Part shown: positions 51,657 through 59,844 of the stretch, one piece after another
Layout of the letters: each line of letters starts with the position of its first letter
Numbering within the stretch: the first letter of the stretch is position 1
Assembly: GCF_014192105.1 (NCBI RefSeq)
Contig: NZ_JACHXK010000002.1
Location: forward strand, 699,822-763,821
Length of the DNA stretch: 64,000 nucleotides
Direction: 5' to 3'
Origin: Paenibacillus phyllosphaerae
Lineage (GTDB): Bacteria > Bacillota > Bacilli > Paenibacillales > Paenibacillaceae
Program-made: the position numbers and the translations under genes
Notes under the pieces: model-generated
The model's database searches: none
What the model was told of the DNA's origin: nothing
The model's input: only the letters and a program-made list of their open reading frames with translations

Positions 51657-52070
51657 TCAAGCCGATTCCGAATCGTCCTCATCGGTCACGTTATCAGCCG
51701 GTTGGTTCTCGCCAGGGACTTTGCCCAACACTTGCTCGCCATAATTTTTGCCCCAGTCGTACATCATGCGCAGAATAGGCGTCAAGCTCTGTCCGTATTC
51801 GGTCAGTTTATATTCGACCTTCGGCGGCACGACTGGATAGACGGTGCGTTCCACCAGTTGATCCTCCTCCAACTCCCGGAGCTGGTTGGTTAGAATCTTC
51901 TGGGTAATATGCGGAATCAGCTTCTTCAGTTCACTGAACCGCTGCGTGCCTTCGATGCCGAGATGCCATAGAATAATGAGCTTCCATTTGCCCCCGATCA
52001 GCGCTAGGGTCAGTTCTTTCTCGCAGTTAATCTGTTCGATCTCAATACGGGAACGAATGTCTTTGGCCAA
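51657..52070 (-). CDS. hxlR: HxlR-type regulator of the formaldehyde-fixing operon
   Basis: 137 residues: [23 protein letters not shown] near residue 15 in pattern, then [25 protein letters not shown] and a DNA-binding wing. An acidic tail ends the protein. In B. subtilis HxlR activates hxlAB in response to formaldehyde. Here it lies downstream of, and in the same direction as, hxlA-hxlB, instead of being divergent. The start is TTG 52070, after AAGGAGGTG on the minus strand. Confidence 0.85.
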   Translation of the reverse strand: MAKDIRSRIEIEQINCEKELTLALIGGKWKLIILWHLGIEGTQRFSELKKLIPHITQKILTNQLRELEEDQLVERTVYPVVPPKVEYKLTEYGQSLTPILRMMYDWGKNYGEQVLGKVPGENQPADNVTDEDDSESA

Positions 52071-52104
52071 GCTGGTTCACCTCCTTAAGCCTTGCTCCAA
52101 CATG

Positions 52105-52141
52105 AATGGGACGCTTACTTATAGAAAGTAAGTGTCCCATT
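52105..52141. promoter_or_regulatory. Long dyad between hxlB and hxlR (candidate HxlR site or hairpin)
   Basis: AATGGGACGCTTACTT (52105-52120) pairs with 52126-52141 (one G-T) across 5 nt. No T tract follows on the minus strand, so an operator is more likely than a terminator. Its core, CTTACTT..AAGTAAG, resembles the dyad upstream of hxlA at 53511. Confidence 0.6.
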
Positions 52142-52149
52142 AGAATACA

Positions 52150-52701
52150 CTATTCCAAGTTGGCATGTCTACCGTACATCTCATCGGCGGTAAGGCTGTT
52201 CCGGTCCATGAGCTGTAGGATAATCGCATCCAGCATGAGGAGCAGCGCTTGTTCGAACAGGGAGCCCATCGGTTGAATGGAAGCGGTATTGCTGTCTTTG
52301 GCCTGTGCCGGGATAGCTACGACGCAGCTTGCCATTTGGCCGATCGCCGATTGGCGGTCAATCGTAATGGCAGCAATGGAGGCGCCTAAGCTTTGTGCTT
52401 TGGCCGCCATGGCTACGAGACTCTTCGTCTGGCCGGAGCCGGAGCCCACGATCAGCAGATCGCCTGACGCAAGGCCCGGCGTTACGCTCTCGCCGACGAC
52501 GAATACGCGCAGCCCCATATGCATCAGCCGCATCGCGAATGCCCTCATCATGAGTCCGGTGCGTCCGGCGCCGCAGACGAAGATGGTCTGGGCGGCCGCG
52601 ATTTCCGCTGCTAATGCTTCCATTTCCTCCGCGTTCACGGCACGAAGGGTATGCGTCAGCTCGGCTAGAATGTCAGTTGTGGTAACTGCGGTTTCTGGCA
52701 T
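52150..52701 (-). CDS. hxlB: 6-phospho-3-hexuloisomerase
   Basis: 183 residues forming one SIS domain: AAQTIFVCGAGRTGLMMRAFAMRLMHMG near residue 35 in pattern, VGESVTPGLASGDLLIVGSGSGQT near 70, and QPMGSLFEQALLLMLD near 145. It isomerises hexulose 6-phosphate to fructose 6-phosphate in the ribulose monophosphate pathway. It starts four bases after hxlA ends, in one operon. Confidence 0.93.
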   Translation of the reverse strand: MPETAVTTTDILAELTHTLRAVNAEEMEALAAEIAAAQTIFVCGAGRTGLMMRAFAMRLMHMGLRVFVVGESVTPGLASGDLLIVGSGSGQTKSLVAMAAKAQSLGASIAAITIDRQSAIGQMASCVVAIPAQAKDSNTASIQPMGSLFEQALLLMLDAIILQLMDRNSLTADEMYGRHANLE

Positions 52702-52705
52702 GTTA

Positions 52706-53338
52706 TTAGCCCTGCTTGATGAGCTGCTGCATTTGGGCAGCGACGTTTTGCTTGTCCTCTTGGCTCGTGATACCGCCGCCGACGATTACAAGGTCCGGCT
52801 GCGCCTGGATGACTTCCGGCAGCGTTGCGAGCTTAATGCCGCCGGCGATTGCGGTTTTGGCATTTTTCACGACGCGCTTGATCGTCTTCAGATCGTCGAA
52901 AGAGTTGATGCCCGCCGCTTGATGATCGTAGCCGGAATGCACGCAGATGTAGTCGGCGCCGAGTACGTCGATCTCTTGGGCGCGTGCCGCGATGTCTTTC
53001 ACGTTAATCATGTCTACCATGATTTGTTTGCCTTGCTTGCGTGCTTCTTCGACTGCGCCTTTGATCGTGGAATCGTCGGATACGCCTAGTACGGTGATGA
53101 TATCCGCGCCAGCTTCCGAAGCTTTCATTACTTCATAGCCGCCTGCGTCCATGATTTTGAGGTCGGCGAGTACTTGAAGGGAAGGGAATGCATCCTTGAT
53201 TTCTTTTACAGCGCGAAGTCCTTCGTTAATGACGACCGGCGTACCGATCTCGACAATATCAATGTAATCGGCAACTTCTTTAACGACGTTCTTTGCTTCA
53301 GGGATATCGACCAGGTCGAGGGCTAATTGTAGTTTCAT
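52706..53338 (-). CDS. hxlA: 3-hexulose-6-phosphate synthase
   Basis: 210 residues of the orotidine-decarboxylase-like barrel: MKLQLALDLVDIPEA at the start, VEIGTPVVINEGL near 33, VLADLKIMDAGGYE near 58, VHSGYDHQAAG near 133 and VIVGGGITSQEDK near 184. It condenses formaldehyde with ribulose 5-phosphate, detoxifying or assimilating it. ATG at 53338 is preferred to an upstream extension because AAAGGAG lies just before it. A dyad like the hxlR one lies about 175 nt upstream. Confidence 0.95.
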   Translation of the reverse strand: MKLQLALDLVDIPEAKNVVKEVADYIDIVEIGTPVVINEGLRAVKEIKDAFPSLQVLADLKIMDAGGYEVMKASEAGADIITVLGVSDDSTIKGAVEEARKQGKQIMVDMINVKDIAARAQEIDVLGADYICVHSGYDHQAAGINSFDDLKTIKRVVKNAKTAIAGGIKLATLPEVIQAQPDLVIVGGGITSQEDKQNVAAQMQQLIKQG

Positions 53339-53497
53339 TGTAATGTGCTCCTTTATCGTAACGTTATTGTTCATAACCTTGTGTTCTGTACCTAGATTGT
53401 TGCAAAAATCTATGCGCTGTAGCTTTGTCATCTGTGCACCGGTGATAATCGGCTCGAGCCCGATGAGGTAATTGTAGGCGGTTCGGTCGAATTGCGG

Positions 53498-53529
53498 AAG
53501 TACGCACTTTCAAGTAAGCCAGTTACTTG
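53498..53529. promoter_or_regulatory. Paired dyads upstream of hxlA (candidate HxlR sites)
   Basis: CAAGTAA (53511-53517) and TTACTTG (53523-53529) are perfect inverted arms around 5 nt. Next to them lies AAGTACGCACTT (53498-53509), a second, weaker dyad. Two adjacent sites upstream of the promoter would suit an activator. The rest of 53339-53734 holds no convincing gene. Confidence 0.5.
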
Positions 53530-53734
53530 CAGGATACTGTGGAGGGTGAAAGGGGAGGAGGCGGCTCGAACGCGATCCAGTGAGCAGGCCTTTGTGTCTA
53601 GGGAGGATAAAACTGATCAAGACGCGCTCTGCCGCGAAATCCGCTCTGTCGGTTGGCGTACGACCCAAAGGGGATACAAGCGGTGCCAGCTGCTACGCGC
53701 CTGATCGCATTGCGCTTGGAACGCGTAGGTAATA

Positions 53735-53769
53735 GAAGAAGCTTTGGCCGCAGCGGCCAAAGCTTCTTC
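53735..53769. terminator. 15-bp perfect hairpin, target-side stem of the group II intron
   Basis: GAAGAAGCTTTGGCC (53735-53749) and its exact complement (53755-53769) flank a 5-nt loop. T tracts are poor on both sides. It stands six bases before the intron start, as expected of group IIC introns, which insert 3' of terminator stems. It may once have terminated the diguanylate cyclase gene from the right. Confidence 0.75.
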
Positions 53770-53774
53770 ATGTA

Positions 53775-55676
53775 GTGCGCCCGGCATGGGCGATAACTAG
53801 GCGGTGAAAGTCCGCTACAGGCTTGGCAGTAGGAACTGTTAGCTGAAGGCAAGGGTGTCCGCCGCGAGGCGGAATCTGAAGGAAGCCGGAGGCAAACCCT
53901 CGGTCTGACGAACAGAAATCACATATAAGGCATGATGGGACGGACAAGCTTGCTACACAAAGCAAAGTCCAATACTGCCCGAATCCTATCATGTAGATGT
54001 GGCAGATAGATGAGGGGAAAGTTATCGCTCTTACCGGGGAGATCTCACAGACGTGGAGTAGGGAAAAAAATCCGAAAAGACGGAGTAAAGCTAGCTGTGA
54101 GAAGTCAGCAGACGCCATAGTACGCGAACCGCAACGCGGGTAGCGGAAGGGCTGAACAATCGTAAGTCTGGAGTACACACAGGAAGGAGAACCGGTGCGT
54201 TGAAAGCAGAATACCGAAAGGGCTGCCCTCAAAGGGATAGTGTGGAACACGAAGAGTATGCGGGAGCGCGGAGTGCCGGAGCTCGGGAAAGTGGAGAAAG
54301 AGACGGTGCACACGACCTGCTTGAAAAGATACTTAACAGGGACAACCTAAACAGAGCCTACAAGCGGGTCAAAAGCAACAACGGTGCGCCGGGAATCGAC
54401 GGAATGACCGTCGAGGCGGCACTACCGTGGCTGCGGGAAAACAGAGACGAACTTTTGCAACGTATTCGGGAAGGCACATACAAACCAAGCCCGGTGCGGC
54501 GTAAGGAGATTCCCAAACCGGATGGAAGCGGAGTGAGAAAGCTCGGCATTCCGACGGTTGTAGATCGTGTCATCCAACAAGCGATCACCCAGCAACTGCA
54601 ATCGCTGTTCGAGCCGCTCTTCTCAGACGGAAGCTATGGCTACCGCCCGAAACGGAGCGCGCAACAAGCGATTCGGAAAGTGAAAGATTATGCAGAACAG
54701 GGATACCACCACGCGGTAGAAATCGACCTCTCGAAATATTTCGATACGCTGAACCACGAACTGTTAATGAACCTTCTCCGCAAGCGAATCCAAGACAAGC
54801 GTGTCTCCGACTTAATTAAGAAATATCTGAAAAGCGGAGTCATGGAAAACGGAGTAAGAAGAGAGACAGAGGAAGGTTCCCCACAAGGAGGACCGCTATC
54901 GCCGCTATTGGCAAACATCTATCTGAACGAATTCGACCAGGAGATGGAAAGCCGAGGCGTGATCGTCATCCGCTATGCAGATGACATCGTGGTACTGGCG
55001 AAAAGCAAGCGGGCAGCAACAAGGCTTCTAGAATCTTGCCGGAAGTACCTCGAGGACAAGCTGAGACTCCAGCTAAACACGCGGAAAAGCAAGGTTGTTA
55101 GTGTGTTCGCAAGGAAGCATTTCAAATTCCTTGGCTTCGCGCTCGGTAAGAACGGAAACGGTGTATACATTCGCACCCATCCGCAATCTCTCACCAAAGC
55201 AAAGAAGAAACTGAAAGAGCTGACGAGCCGAAGCAGAGGCAAGAACGCCAGGCAAGTGATGGAGGAAGTAAAGGTCTACATTCGTGGCTGGATCGGCTAT
55301 TTCTACGTAGCTGACATGAAGCGAATTCTGCAAGACTGGAACGAATGGCTTCGAAGGCGTCTGCGCATGTACATTTGGAAGCAATGGAAGAAGCCGCGAA
55401 CAAAGGTGCAAAACCTGCGGAAGTTGGGGGTCCCGGATCGGCAAGCGTACCAATGGGGGAATACAAGGCTGGGCTACTGGCGTATTGCCGGAAGCGCAGT
55501 GCTGAATCGCTCTGTAACAAACGAAAAGCTCACACAGGCAGGGTATTATGACTTCCCGGTCCGATACGAGCATCTTCGGAAACTGCACTTAAACGGTTGA
55601 ACCGCCGTATACCGAACGGTACGTACGGTGGTGTGAGAGGTCGGCTACTCAACTAATGGGTAGCCTCCTACTCGAT
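53775..55676 (+). mobile_element. Group IIC intron (O. iheyensis-like), apparently complete
   Basis: The 5' end GTGCGCCCGGCATGGGC at 53775 and the following domain I blocks (CAAGGGTGTCCG, AATCTGAAGGAAGCCGG, CGGTCTGACGAACAG, CTTACCGGGGAGATC) match the bacterial class C ribozyme. The reverse transcriptase frame is 54200-55600. Domain V begins at about 55599 (ACCGCCGTATACC-GAAC-GGTACGTACGGTGGT) and domain VI has a branch-site ACTAATGGGT near 55651. The 3' end, CTACTCGAT, is near 55676; the exact last base is uncertain because CGAT is repeated. Insertion after a stem-loop fits the class. Confidence 0.92.
54200..55600 (+). CDS. ltrA: Group II intron reverse transcriptase/maturase
   Basis: 466 residues. 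RT blocks include NNGAPGIDGMTVEAA near residue 60, IPTVVDRVIQQAI near 118, GYRPKRSAQQAI near 147, EIDLSKYFDTLNH near 173, SPQGGPLSPLLANIYL near 227 and the catalytic YADD near 256. The maturase (GIIM) domain follows, with WIGYFYVADMKRILQDWNEW in pattern. There is no HNH endonuclease, as in class C introns, which use pre-existing 3' ends at replication forks. The start is TTG 54200 after AGGAAGGAG. The frame is uninterrupted, so the protein is probably active. Confidence 0.95.
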   Translation: MKAEYRKGCPQRDSVEHEEYAGARSAGARESGERDGAHDLLEKILNRDNLNRAYKRVKSNNGAPGIDGMTVEAALPWLRENRDELLQRIREGTYKPSPVRRKEIPKPDGSGVRKLGIPTVVDRVIQQAITQQLQSLFEPLFSDGSYGYRPKRSAQQAIRKVKDYAEQGYHHAVEIDLSKYFDTLNHELLMNLLRKRIQDKRVSDLIKKYLKSGVMENGVRRETEEGSPQGGPLSPLLANIYLNEFDQEMESRGVIVIRYADDIVVLAKSKRAATRLLESCRKYLEDKLRLQLNTRKSKVVSVFARKHFKFLGFALGKNGNGVYIRTHPQSLTKAKKKLKELTSRSRGKNARQVMEEVKVYIRGWIGYFYVADMKRILQDWNEWLRRRLRMYIWKQWKKPRTKVQNLRKLGVPDRQAYQWGNTRLGYWRIAGSAVLNRSVTNEKLTQAGYYDFPVRYEHLRKLHLNG

Positions 55677-55690
55677 CGATCGTTATGCGG

Positions 55691-57355
55691 TTAACCAACG
55701 CTGTGATTCGTGTGTGTGCTTCCTGCGAAGGTGATGCGGTTCTTGCCGCTCCGTTTGGAGGCATAGAGCGCTTCATCGGCCAGACGCATGACATCGATCG
55801 GATCGGCGCTGTGTGCCGGCCAGACAGCGCCGCCCACGCTGCAGCCAATTTTGACGATCCTGCCTTCCACGACGAACGCTTGATTTAACGTCTGGATGAT
55901 CCGTTCGGCGGCGATTGATCCTTCTGCGATCGCTCGCTCAGGCGTCGTCGTCTTCAAGATAGCCAGGAATTCATCGCCTCCCAGCCTTGCTGCGATCTCA
56001 TTGCTGCGCATGCACGATTGCAGCCTAGCGGCCACATTCTGCAGGAGCGCATCGCCGACCAAGTGGCCTAAGGTATCATTGATGCCTTTGAAGCCGTCCA
56101 GATCCAGATACAGGAAGGTGAGGGTATGGCCTTCTTTCGAAGCCCACTCCTTTGACTCCTCAATGTAAGAATCGAGCGCAATCCGATTGGGCAGGCCCGT
56201 CAGTTTATCATGATGCGCCAAGTTCTCCATCCGGTCGAGTGCGCGTTCGGTACGGGTCAAATCGTTGACCAGACTGATGAGGGAGGTCGACAGCATCTCG
56301 ATATCGCGTATGCCTCGATGATGCGGAATTTGCACATCTTCTCCCTTGCGCAGACGTTCGGCCGCGACGGCGATACGCTTGAGCGGTTTGGATACGAAAC
56401 CGGCCGCATACCAGCCGAGGATTGCGAAGACAATCGCCGACCCCACACCTAGAAGGATAAACTGGTTCCGCAAGGTATGTACGGAAGCGAAGGCGATTTC
56501 GACCGGCTCGCGGACGAGAACCGTCCATCCAAGACCCGGGTATTTCAAGTATCCATCCCCGTAAGCGTAGCCGGTCAAGTACTGCTTGCCGTCGGGCCAT
56601 GTTTCGGTGCTCCAGCCATTCTCATTGTGCTGCGCCTTGTCGATGCTGGCGAGTTCGAGCTTCGAGCCGACCAACGGATCAGGGCCGAGCAGAACCGTAT
56701 TATCCTGCTTGCTTACGATGAAGATCTCATAGCTGTTCGCGCGATCTTTAAGCGGTTGCAGAATGGTGTCTTCTACCTCGTGTGACCATTCCCAACTGAG
56801 GTGAGCGGCGAGCACGCCGACTACTTCACCCTGCGTATTGTGGACAGGTCTGCTAATATCAACGAATTGCAGCGGCTCGCCTGACGGATTCGGCGGTAAC
56901 AGCTTGGCGAGCAGTACGGCCTCATGCACGTCGCCAATAAAAGTACCCTTGATGCCATTCTGGAACACCGGCCGCTGGGCGATGTTCTGCCCGGTTAGAA
57001 TGCCGTTGGTCGAAGCGACCACATTCCCTTGGGCGTCCATATAACCGACCCAGGTGAAGGAAGGGATACTCGTCTGGAGCTGATCGAGCAGCTTGCGAAT
57101 AGCCGCCGGCTGATCGGGCCGCTGCAGCGCATCGAGCGTGCTGAGTACGTCGACTTCCCCGGCCCTTGACCACATGTAGTGATCCAGCTTGTCAGCGAGC
57201 TGGTAGGAGGTGTTGGATAGAGAGTCCCCGATCTCCTCTTGAATGTTCAGACTCGTTTGCTTCGACATGGTCATGCTAAGAAGTGCGGAGAGTAGAATGA
57301 TGAGGACCGCGGATATAATGGCGAAGCCTGTTCGCAGGTGAAGTGAAAAGGACAA
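55691..57355 (-). CDS. Membrane diguanylate cyclase with extracellular dCACHE sensor
   Basis: 554 residues: membrane helix about 8-30, double CACHE domain to about 295 (FTWVGYMDAQGNVVAS, DISRPV), second helix about 303-325, HAMP to about 380, then GGDEF. The active site RLGGDEF is intact near residue 468, with LTGLPNR near 396 and DLDGFKGIND near 425. The inhibitory site RxxD reads RSNE, so product inhibition may be weak. It makes cyclic di-GMP in response to an external ligand. TTG 57355 follows GGGGGAG on the minus strand. Its 3' end is 14 nt from the intron. Confidence 0.9.
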   Translation of the reverse strand: MSFSLHLRTGFAIISAVLIILLSALLSMTMSKQTSLNIQEEIGDSLSNTSYQLADKLDHYMWSRAGEVDVLSTLDALQRPDQPAAIRKLLDQLQTSIPSFTWVGYMDAQGNVVASTNGILTGQNIAQRPVFQNGIKGTFIGDVHEAVLLAKLLPPNPSGEPLQFVDISRPVHNTQGEVVGVLAAHLSWEWSHEVEDTILQPLKDRANSYEIFIVSKQDNTVLLGPDPLVGSKLELASIDKAQHNENGWSTETWPDGKQYLTGYAYGDGYLKYPGLGWTVLVREPVEIAFASVHTLRNQFILLGVGSAIVFAILGWYAAGFVSKPLKRIAVAAERLRKGEDVQIPHHRGIRDIEMLSTSLISLVNDLTRTERALDRMENLAHHDKLTGLPNRIALDSYIEESKEWASKEGHTLTFLYLDLDGFKGINDTLGHLVGDALLQNVAARLQSCMRSNEIAARLGGDEFLAILKTTTPERAIAEGSIAAERIIQTLNQAFVVEGRIVKIGCSVGGAVWPAHSADPIDVMRLADEALYASKRSGKNRITFAGSTHTNHSVG

Positions 57356-57465
57356 GCAATCTCCCCCAAAATCGGATAAATAGCGCAAATAGTCGAATTG
57401 TGTCGAATATGAATGTGTCCCTATTATAGCGCAGAGGTTCCAAACTTGGGTAGAAGTTTATCCAA

Positions 57466-57798
57466 TTATTCCTCCATATCGATAATGTTCTCCAGCCTGA
57501 CCCAATGTTCGTCGTTCAGGCGAATTCGGCGTCCGGCGGCATCGTAACGCGTAATGATGCCCTCGATGATGCGATTGTCCGGATAATCTGCAACCGTCAG
57601 CCGAATAGGTGAGCCGTGGGAGAGTGCGGCCCCTAGACGCGCCGCGATCTCTTCGCGGTGCTGCTCGTCAAGCCCACGACGCGAGGTGTAGCTAGCCGGG
57701 TGAGGCTGCTGTTGCCGTGCGATCAAGGCGTCTCGATGCTCGAAGAGCATCATGCGCGACGATTCGAATAATCCGTTGCCCTGCAGTTTTTTGCTCAT
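57466..57798 (-). CDS. YolD-like family protein
   Basis: 110 residues, the size of YolD-like proteins, with KLQGNGLFESSRMMLFEHRDAL at the start in pattern and a C-terminal beta domain IEGIITRYDAAGRRIRLNDEHWVRLENIIDM. The family is consistently encoded beside UvrX/YqjW Y-family polymerases and is thought to be their UmuD-like accessory. Its ATG overlaps the polymerase stop (ATGA), so the two are coupled. It is the last gene of the LexA-type operon. Confidence 0.88.
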   Translation of the reverse strand: MSKKLQGNGLFESSRMMLFEHRDALIARQQQPHPASYTSRRGLDEQHREEIAARLGAALSHGSPIRLTVADYPDNRIIEGIITRYDAAGRRIRLNDEHWVRLENIIDMEE

Positions 57799-59084
57799 TT
57801 GAGATGACCTCCGATTTTTCTGGCAATGTTGGTTAATTGGGCGGAGCGGGAGGCGGAGGAGCCGAAGAAAACGGCCGTTGGCCCGTAGGCGTCCCGAATG
57901 CCGTCCATCGTCTGCTCCAGCACGAGATGGCGGTGCCGATCATCGAAGAGCGTCAATTGCACGGCTTCATCGGAGATCAGGCTGCCCAACTGCACCCATA
58001 CTTTGCGGACAGGAAGGCCGTTCCAATGCTTCTCGAATACCTGCTTCGCGGCGGCGTACACTTCGCGGGTCAGATTCGTCGGCACATCCAGCTTCATCTG
58101 CCGGCTGAACCCGGTCGGCTTGTCGAAATCCGCGCCCTGCACGCCGACGCTCACGACTGCGCCCTGGTAATGCTTCTTGCGGCTTCGCTCACAGATCAAC
58201 GCGGACAACTCGAGCAGTACGACGTGAATGTCTTCGGCCGTGTGGTAATCGACCGGGAGCGTCGTCTGCCGGCCGATGCCCTTTTGCGTATCGAACGCAT
58301 CGGGATTAACCGGCGAATCATCGATCCCGTTGGCCGTGCGCCACAGCACCTCGCTCCAGATGTCCGCATTGCGGCCAAGCAGAACGCGCATCTTGCGCTT
58401 CAGCGTCTCAAGCGGCGTTGCCGCCAGATCGCCGATATTGCGGATGCCGATCTTGTGCAGATGCATCATCGTGCGGGTGCCGATGCCGAACATTTTGTTC
58501 AGCTCGTGGCTCCATAGATCGGAGATGTTGTCCCGGGTAATTTCATGAAGTCCGCCTTCCGGGTCTTTCTTGGCGAAGATATCGCAGGCGATCTTGGCGA
58601 GAATCTTGTTTTCGGCTATCCCGATGCGCGTGTAAATTCCTGTCTCTTGCAGTATCCGCATCTGAATGTGAGTAGCCAGTTCAATCGGATTGCAGCCGAA
58701 GCGGGCAAGGCTGTTCGTCACGTCGGCGAATTGTTCGTCGATCGAGAATGGCTCGACTAGTTCCGTGTACGATTCGAGGATTCGCGTAATATGGATCGAC
58801 ATGTCGATATAGTGGCGCATGCGGGGGAGGGCCACGACGAGCTCGGGACATTTCTTCACGGCGTCACGCAAACTCTCGGCTGTTGTCACCCCATAGGCTT
58901 TGGCTGTCGGGCAGGCCGCGAGAATAATCCCGCTTCGTCTCTTCGGATCGCCAGCCACCACGACTGGCTTATTCCGGATGCTCGGATTGGCGGCTTTCTC
59001 CACCGAGGCGTAGAAGCTTTGGCAATCCGCTAGCAGAACTGTGCGTTTGTCGCGCCGGACGAATGGACGCAAGATAGCGCTCAT
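57795..59084 (-). CDS. Y-family DNA polymerase of the UvrX/YqjW type
   Basis: 429 residues. Catalytic carboxylates are in LLADCQSFYASVEK near residue 17 and SIDEQFADV near 113, GIAENKILAKIACD near 152 is the thumb-side signature, and a beta-clamp motif QLTLF lies near 385. It differs from housekeeping DinB (DMDAFFASVE) and matches the SOS/prophage-type error-prone polymerases. ATG at 59084 overlaps the preceding stop and follows GGAG. It performs translesion synthesis under LexA control, judging by the boxes at 59524-59577. Confidence 0.9.
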   Translation of the reverse strand: MSAILRPFVRRDKRTVLLADCQSFYASVEKAANPSIRNKPVVVAGDPKRRSGIILAACPTAKAYGVTTAESLRDAVKKCPELVVALPRMRHYIDMSIHITRILESYTELVEPFSIDEQFADVTNSLARFGCNPIELATHIQMRILQETGIYTRIGIAENKILAKIACDIFAKKDPEGGLHEITRDNISDLWSHELNKMFGIGTRTMMHLHKIGIRNIGDLAATPLETLKRKMRVLLGRNADIWSEVLWRTANGIDDSPVNPDAFDTQKGIGRQTTLPVDYHTAEDIHVVLLELSALICERSRKKHYQGAVVSVGVQGADFDKPTGFSRQMKLDVPTNLTREVYAAAKQVFEKHWNGLPVRKVWVQLGSLISDEAVQLTLFDDRHRHLVLEQTMDGIRDAYGPTAVFFGSSASRSAQLTNIARKIGGHLK

Positions 59085-59500
59085 GTCTTATCGCTCCGAT
59101 CCCGATCCTCTTCTGTAAGATCGACGCTAAAGTGAAAAGCCAGCTTGACTTCAATTTCGGCCTTGATCGTATCGCCCTGCAGGAGCATCTCGTATTCATA
59201 GCCGCGGCATAGGTAATGGGCCTTCACTTGCCCCTTTGCACGGTGCGTCTCGATGATCCGCACGCCCCGCGCCTTGAGCTCCCGCTGCATGCGATGCAGC
59301 TCGCGCGGCAGTTGGTCCTGAATCCCTCGCAGCTTACGGGTATAGATGTGAAGCATCTTCAGGCCTAACTGCGGCGTCTTCAGCTTGCGTACCTCCAATT
59401 CGAGCAGATCCATCATGACCGTCAGGATCAGAATTTCTTTCACCATGACAATTTCCTCTTCCGCCGGAAGCAGGGGTGATTTGGATACCATCCGTTTCAA
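59081..59500 (-). CDS. Unrecognised first protein of the LexA-type operon
   Basis: About 139 residues. An N-terminal hydrophobic or amphipathic helix (VKEILILTVMMDLLELEV) is followed by a basic helical middle (RGIQDQLPRELHRMQRELKARG) and a C-terminal beta-like part (AHYLCRGYEYEMLLQGDTIKAEIEV). I do not recognise a family. It overlaps the polymerase gene by four bases, so it is made with the polymerase and the YolD-like protein. The start is TTG 59500 (after AAAGGGG) or ATG 59491; upstream codons lie within the LexA box. Confidence 0.65.
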   Translation of the reverse strand: MKRMVSKSPLLPAEEEIVMVKEILILTVMMDLLELEVRKLKTPQLGLKMLHIYTRKLRGIQDQLPRELHRMQRELKARGVRIIETHRAKGQVKAHYLCRGYEYEMLLQGDTIKAEIEVKLAFHFSVDLTEEDRDRSDKT

Positions 59501-59523
59501 AACTCCAACCCCTTTGGAAAAAC

Positions 59524-59577
59524 AGAACATTTGTTCGTTAAAACCTTCGTTCTTATTATACTACAAACATATGTTCG
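59524..59577 (-). promoter_or_regulatory. Two LexA (DinR) boxes and promoter of the polymerase operon
   Basis: CAAACATATGTTCG (59564-59577) and AGAACATTTGTTCG (59524-59537) each differ from the Bacillus LexA consensus CGAAC-N4-GTTCG at one or two positions. A minus-strand TATAAT (59560-59555) sits between them, so one box overlaps the promoter spacer and the other lies just after the start site. This predicts tight SOS repression. Confidence 0.85.
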
Positions 59578-59592
59578 ATATGCAATACATGT

Positions 59593-59760
59593 GCGTGTGG
59601 GATTTTTATACAGTGTGGGGGGGGGGGGGGCTGAGTGGGTGGTGTGTGTGCGTGCGCGTGTGGGATTTTTATGCAGTGCTTGTGTGACAGACACCACCAC
59701 CAAGTGTGTGTGGGGGGGATGATGATAGATGGGGTATGGGGGGAGGGAGAGAGAGGGCAC
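59593..59760. repeat. G/GT-rich low-complexity tract with a 23-bp direct repeat and a G14 run
   Basis: A 23-bp sequence starting GCGTGTGGGATTTTTAT at 59593 recurs at 59656 with one change. Between the copies is a run of 14 G (59617-59630), and after them come GT repeats, G7, G4, G6 and GA repeats to about 59757. No gene is supported. Together with the LexA promoter on its left and a hairpin on its right, this fills the 59501-59844 spacer. Confidence 0.9.
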
Positions 59761-59798
59761 AATTAGCTCAACAGTTCCGCTCTATTAATTAGATGTGA

Positions 59799-59820
59799 AA
59801 AAGCCGAGCTTGTTCGGCTC
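59799..59820 (-). terminator. Small leftward terminator
   Basis: On the minus strand GCCGA-6 nt-TCGGC is followed by five T. No leftward gene precedes it, so it may be a remnant. Confidence 0.5.
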
Positions 59821-59844
59821 GACTTACGGTTAGTCCTCTAATGT

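Noticed and set aside
53492..53704. A 70-residue frame upstream of the intron
   Set aside because: No good ribosome binding site, no recognisable motif, and it overlaps the dyads proposed for hxlA control.
53775..54199. Protein-coding gene in the stretch before the reverse transcriptase
   Set aside because: The sequence matches group II ribozyme domains; open frames here are accidental.
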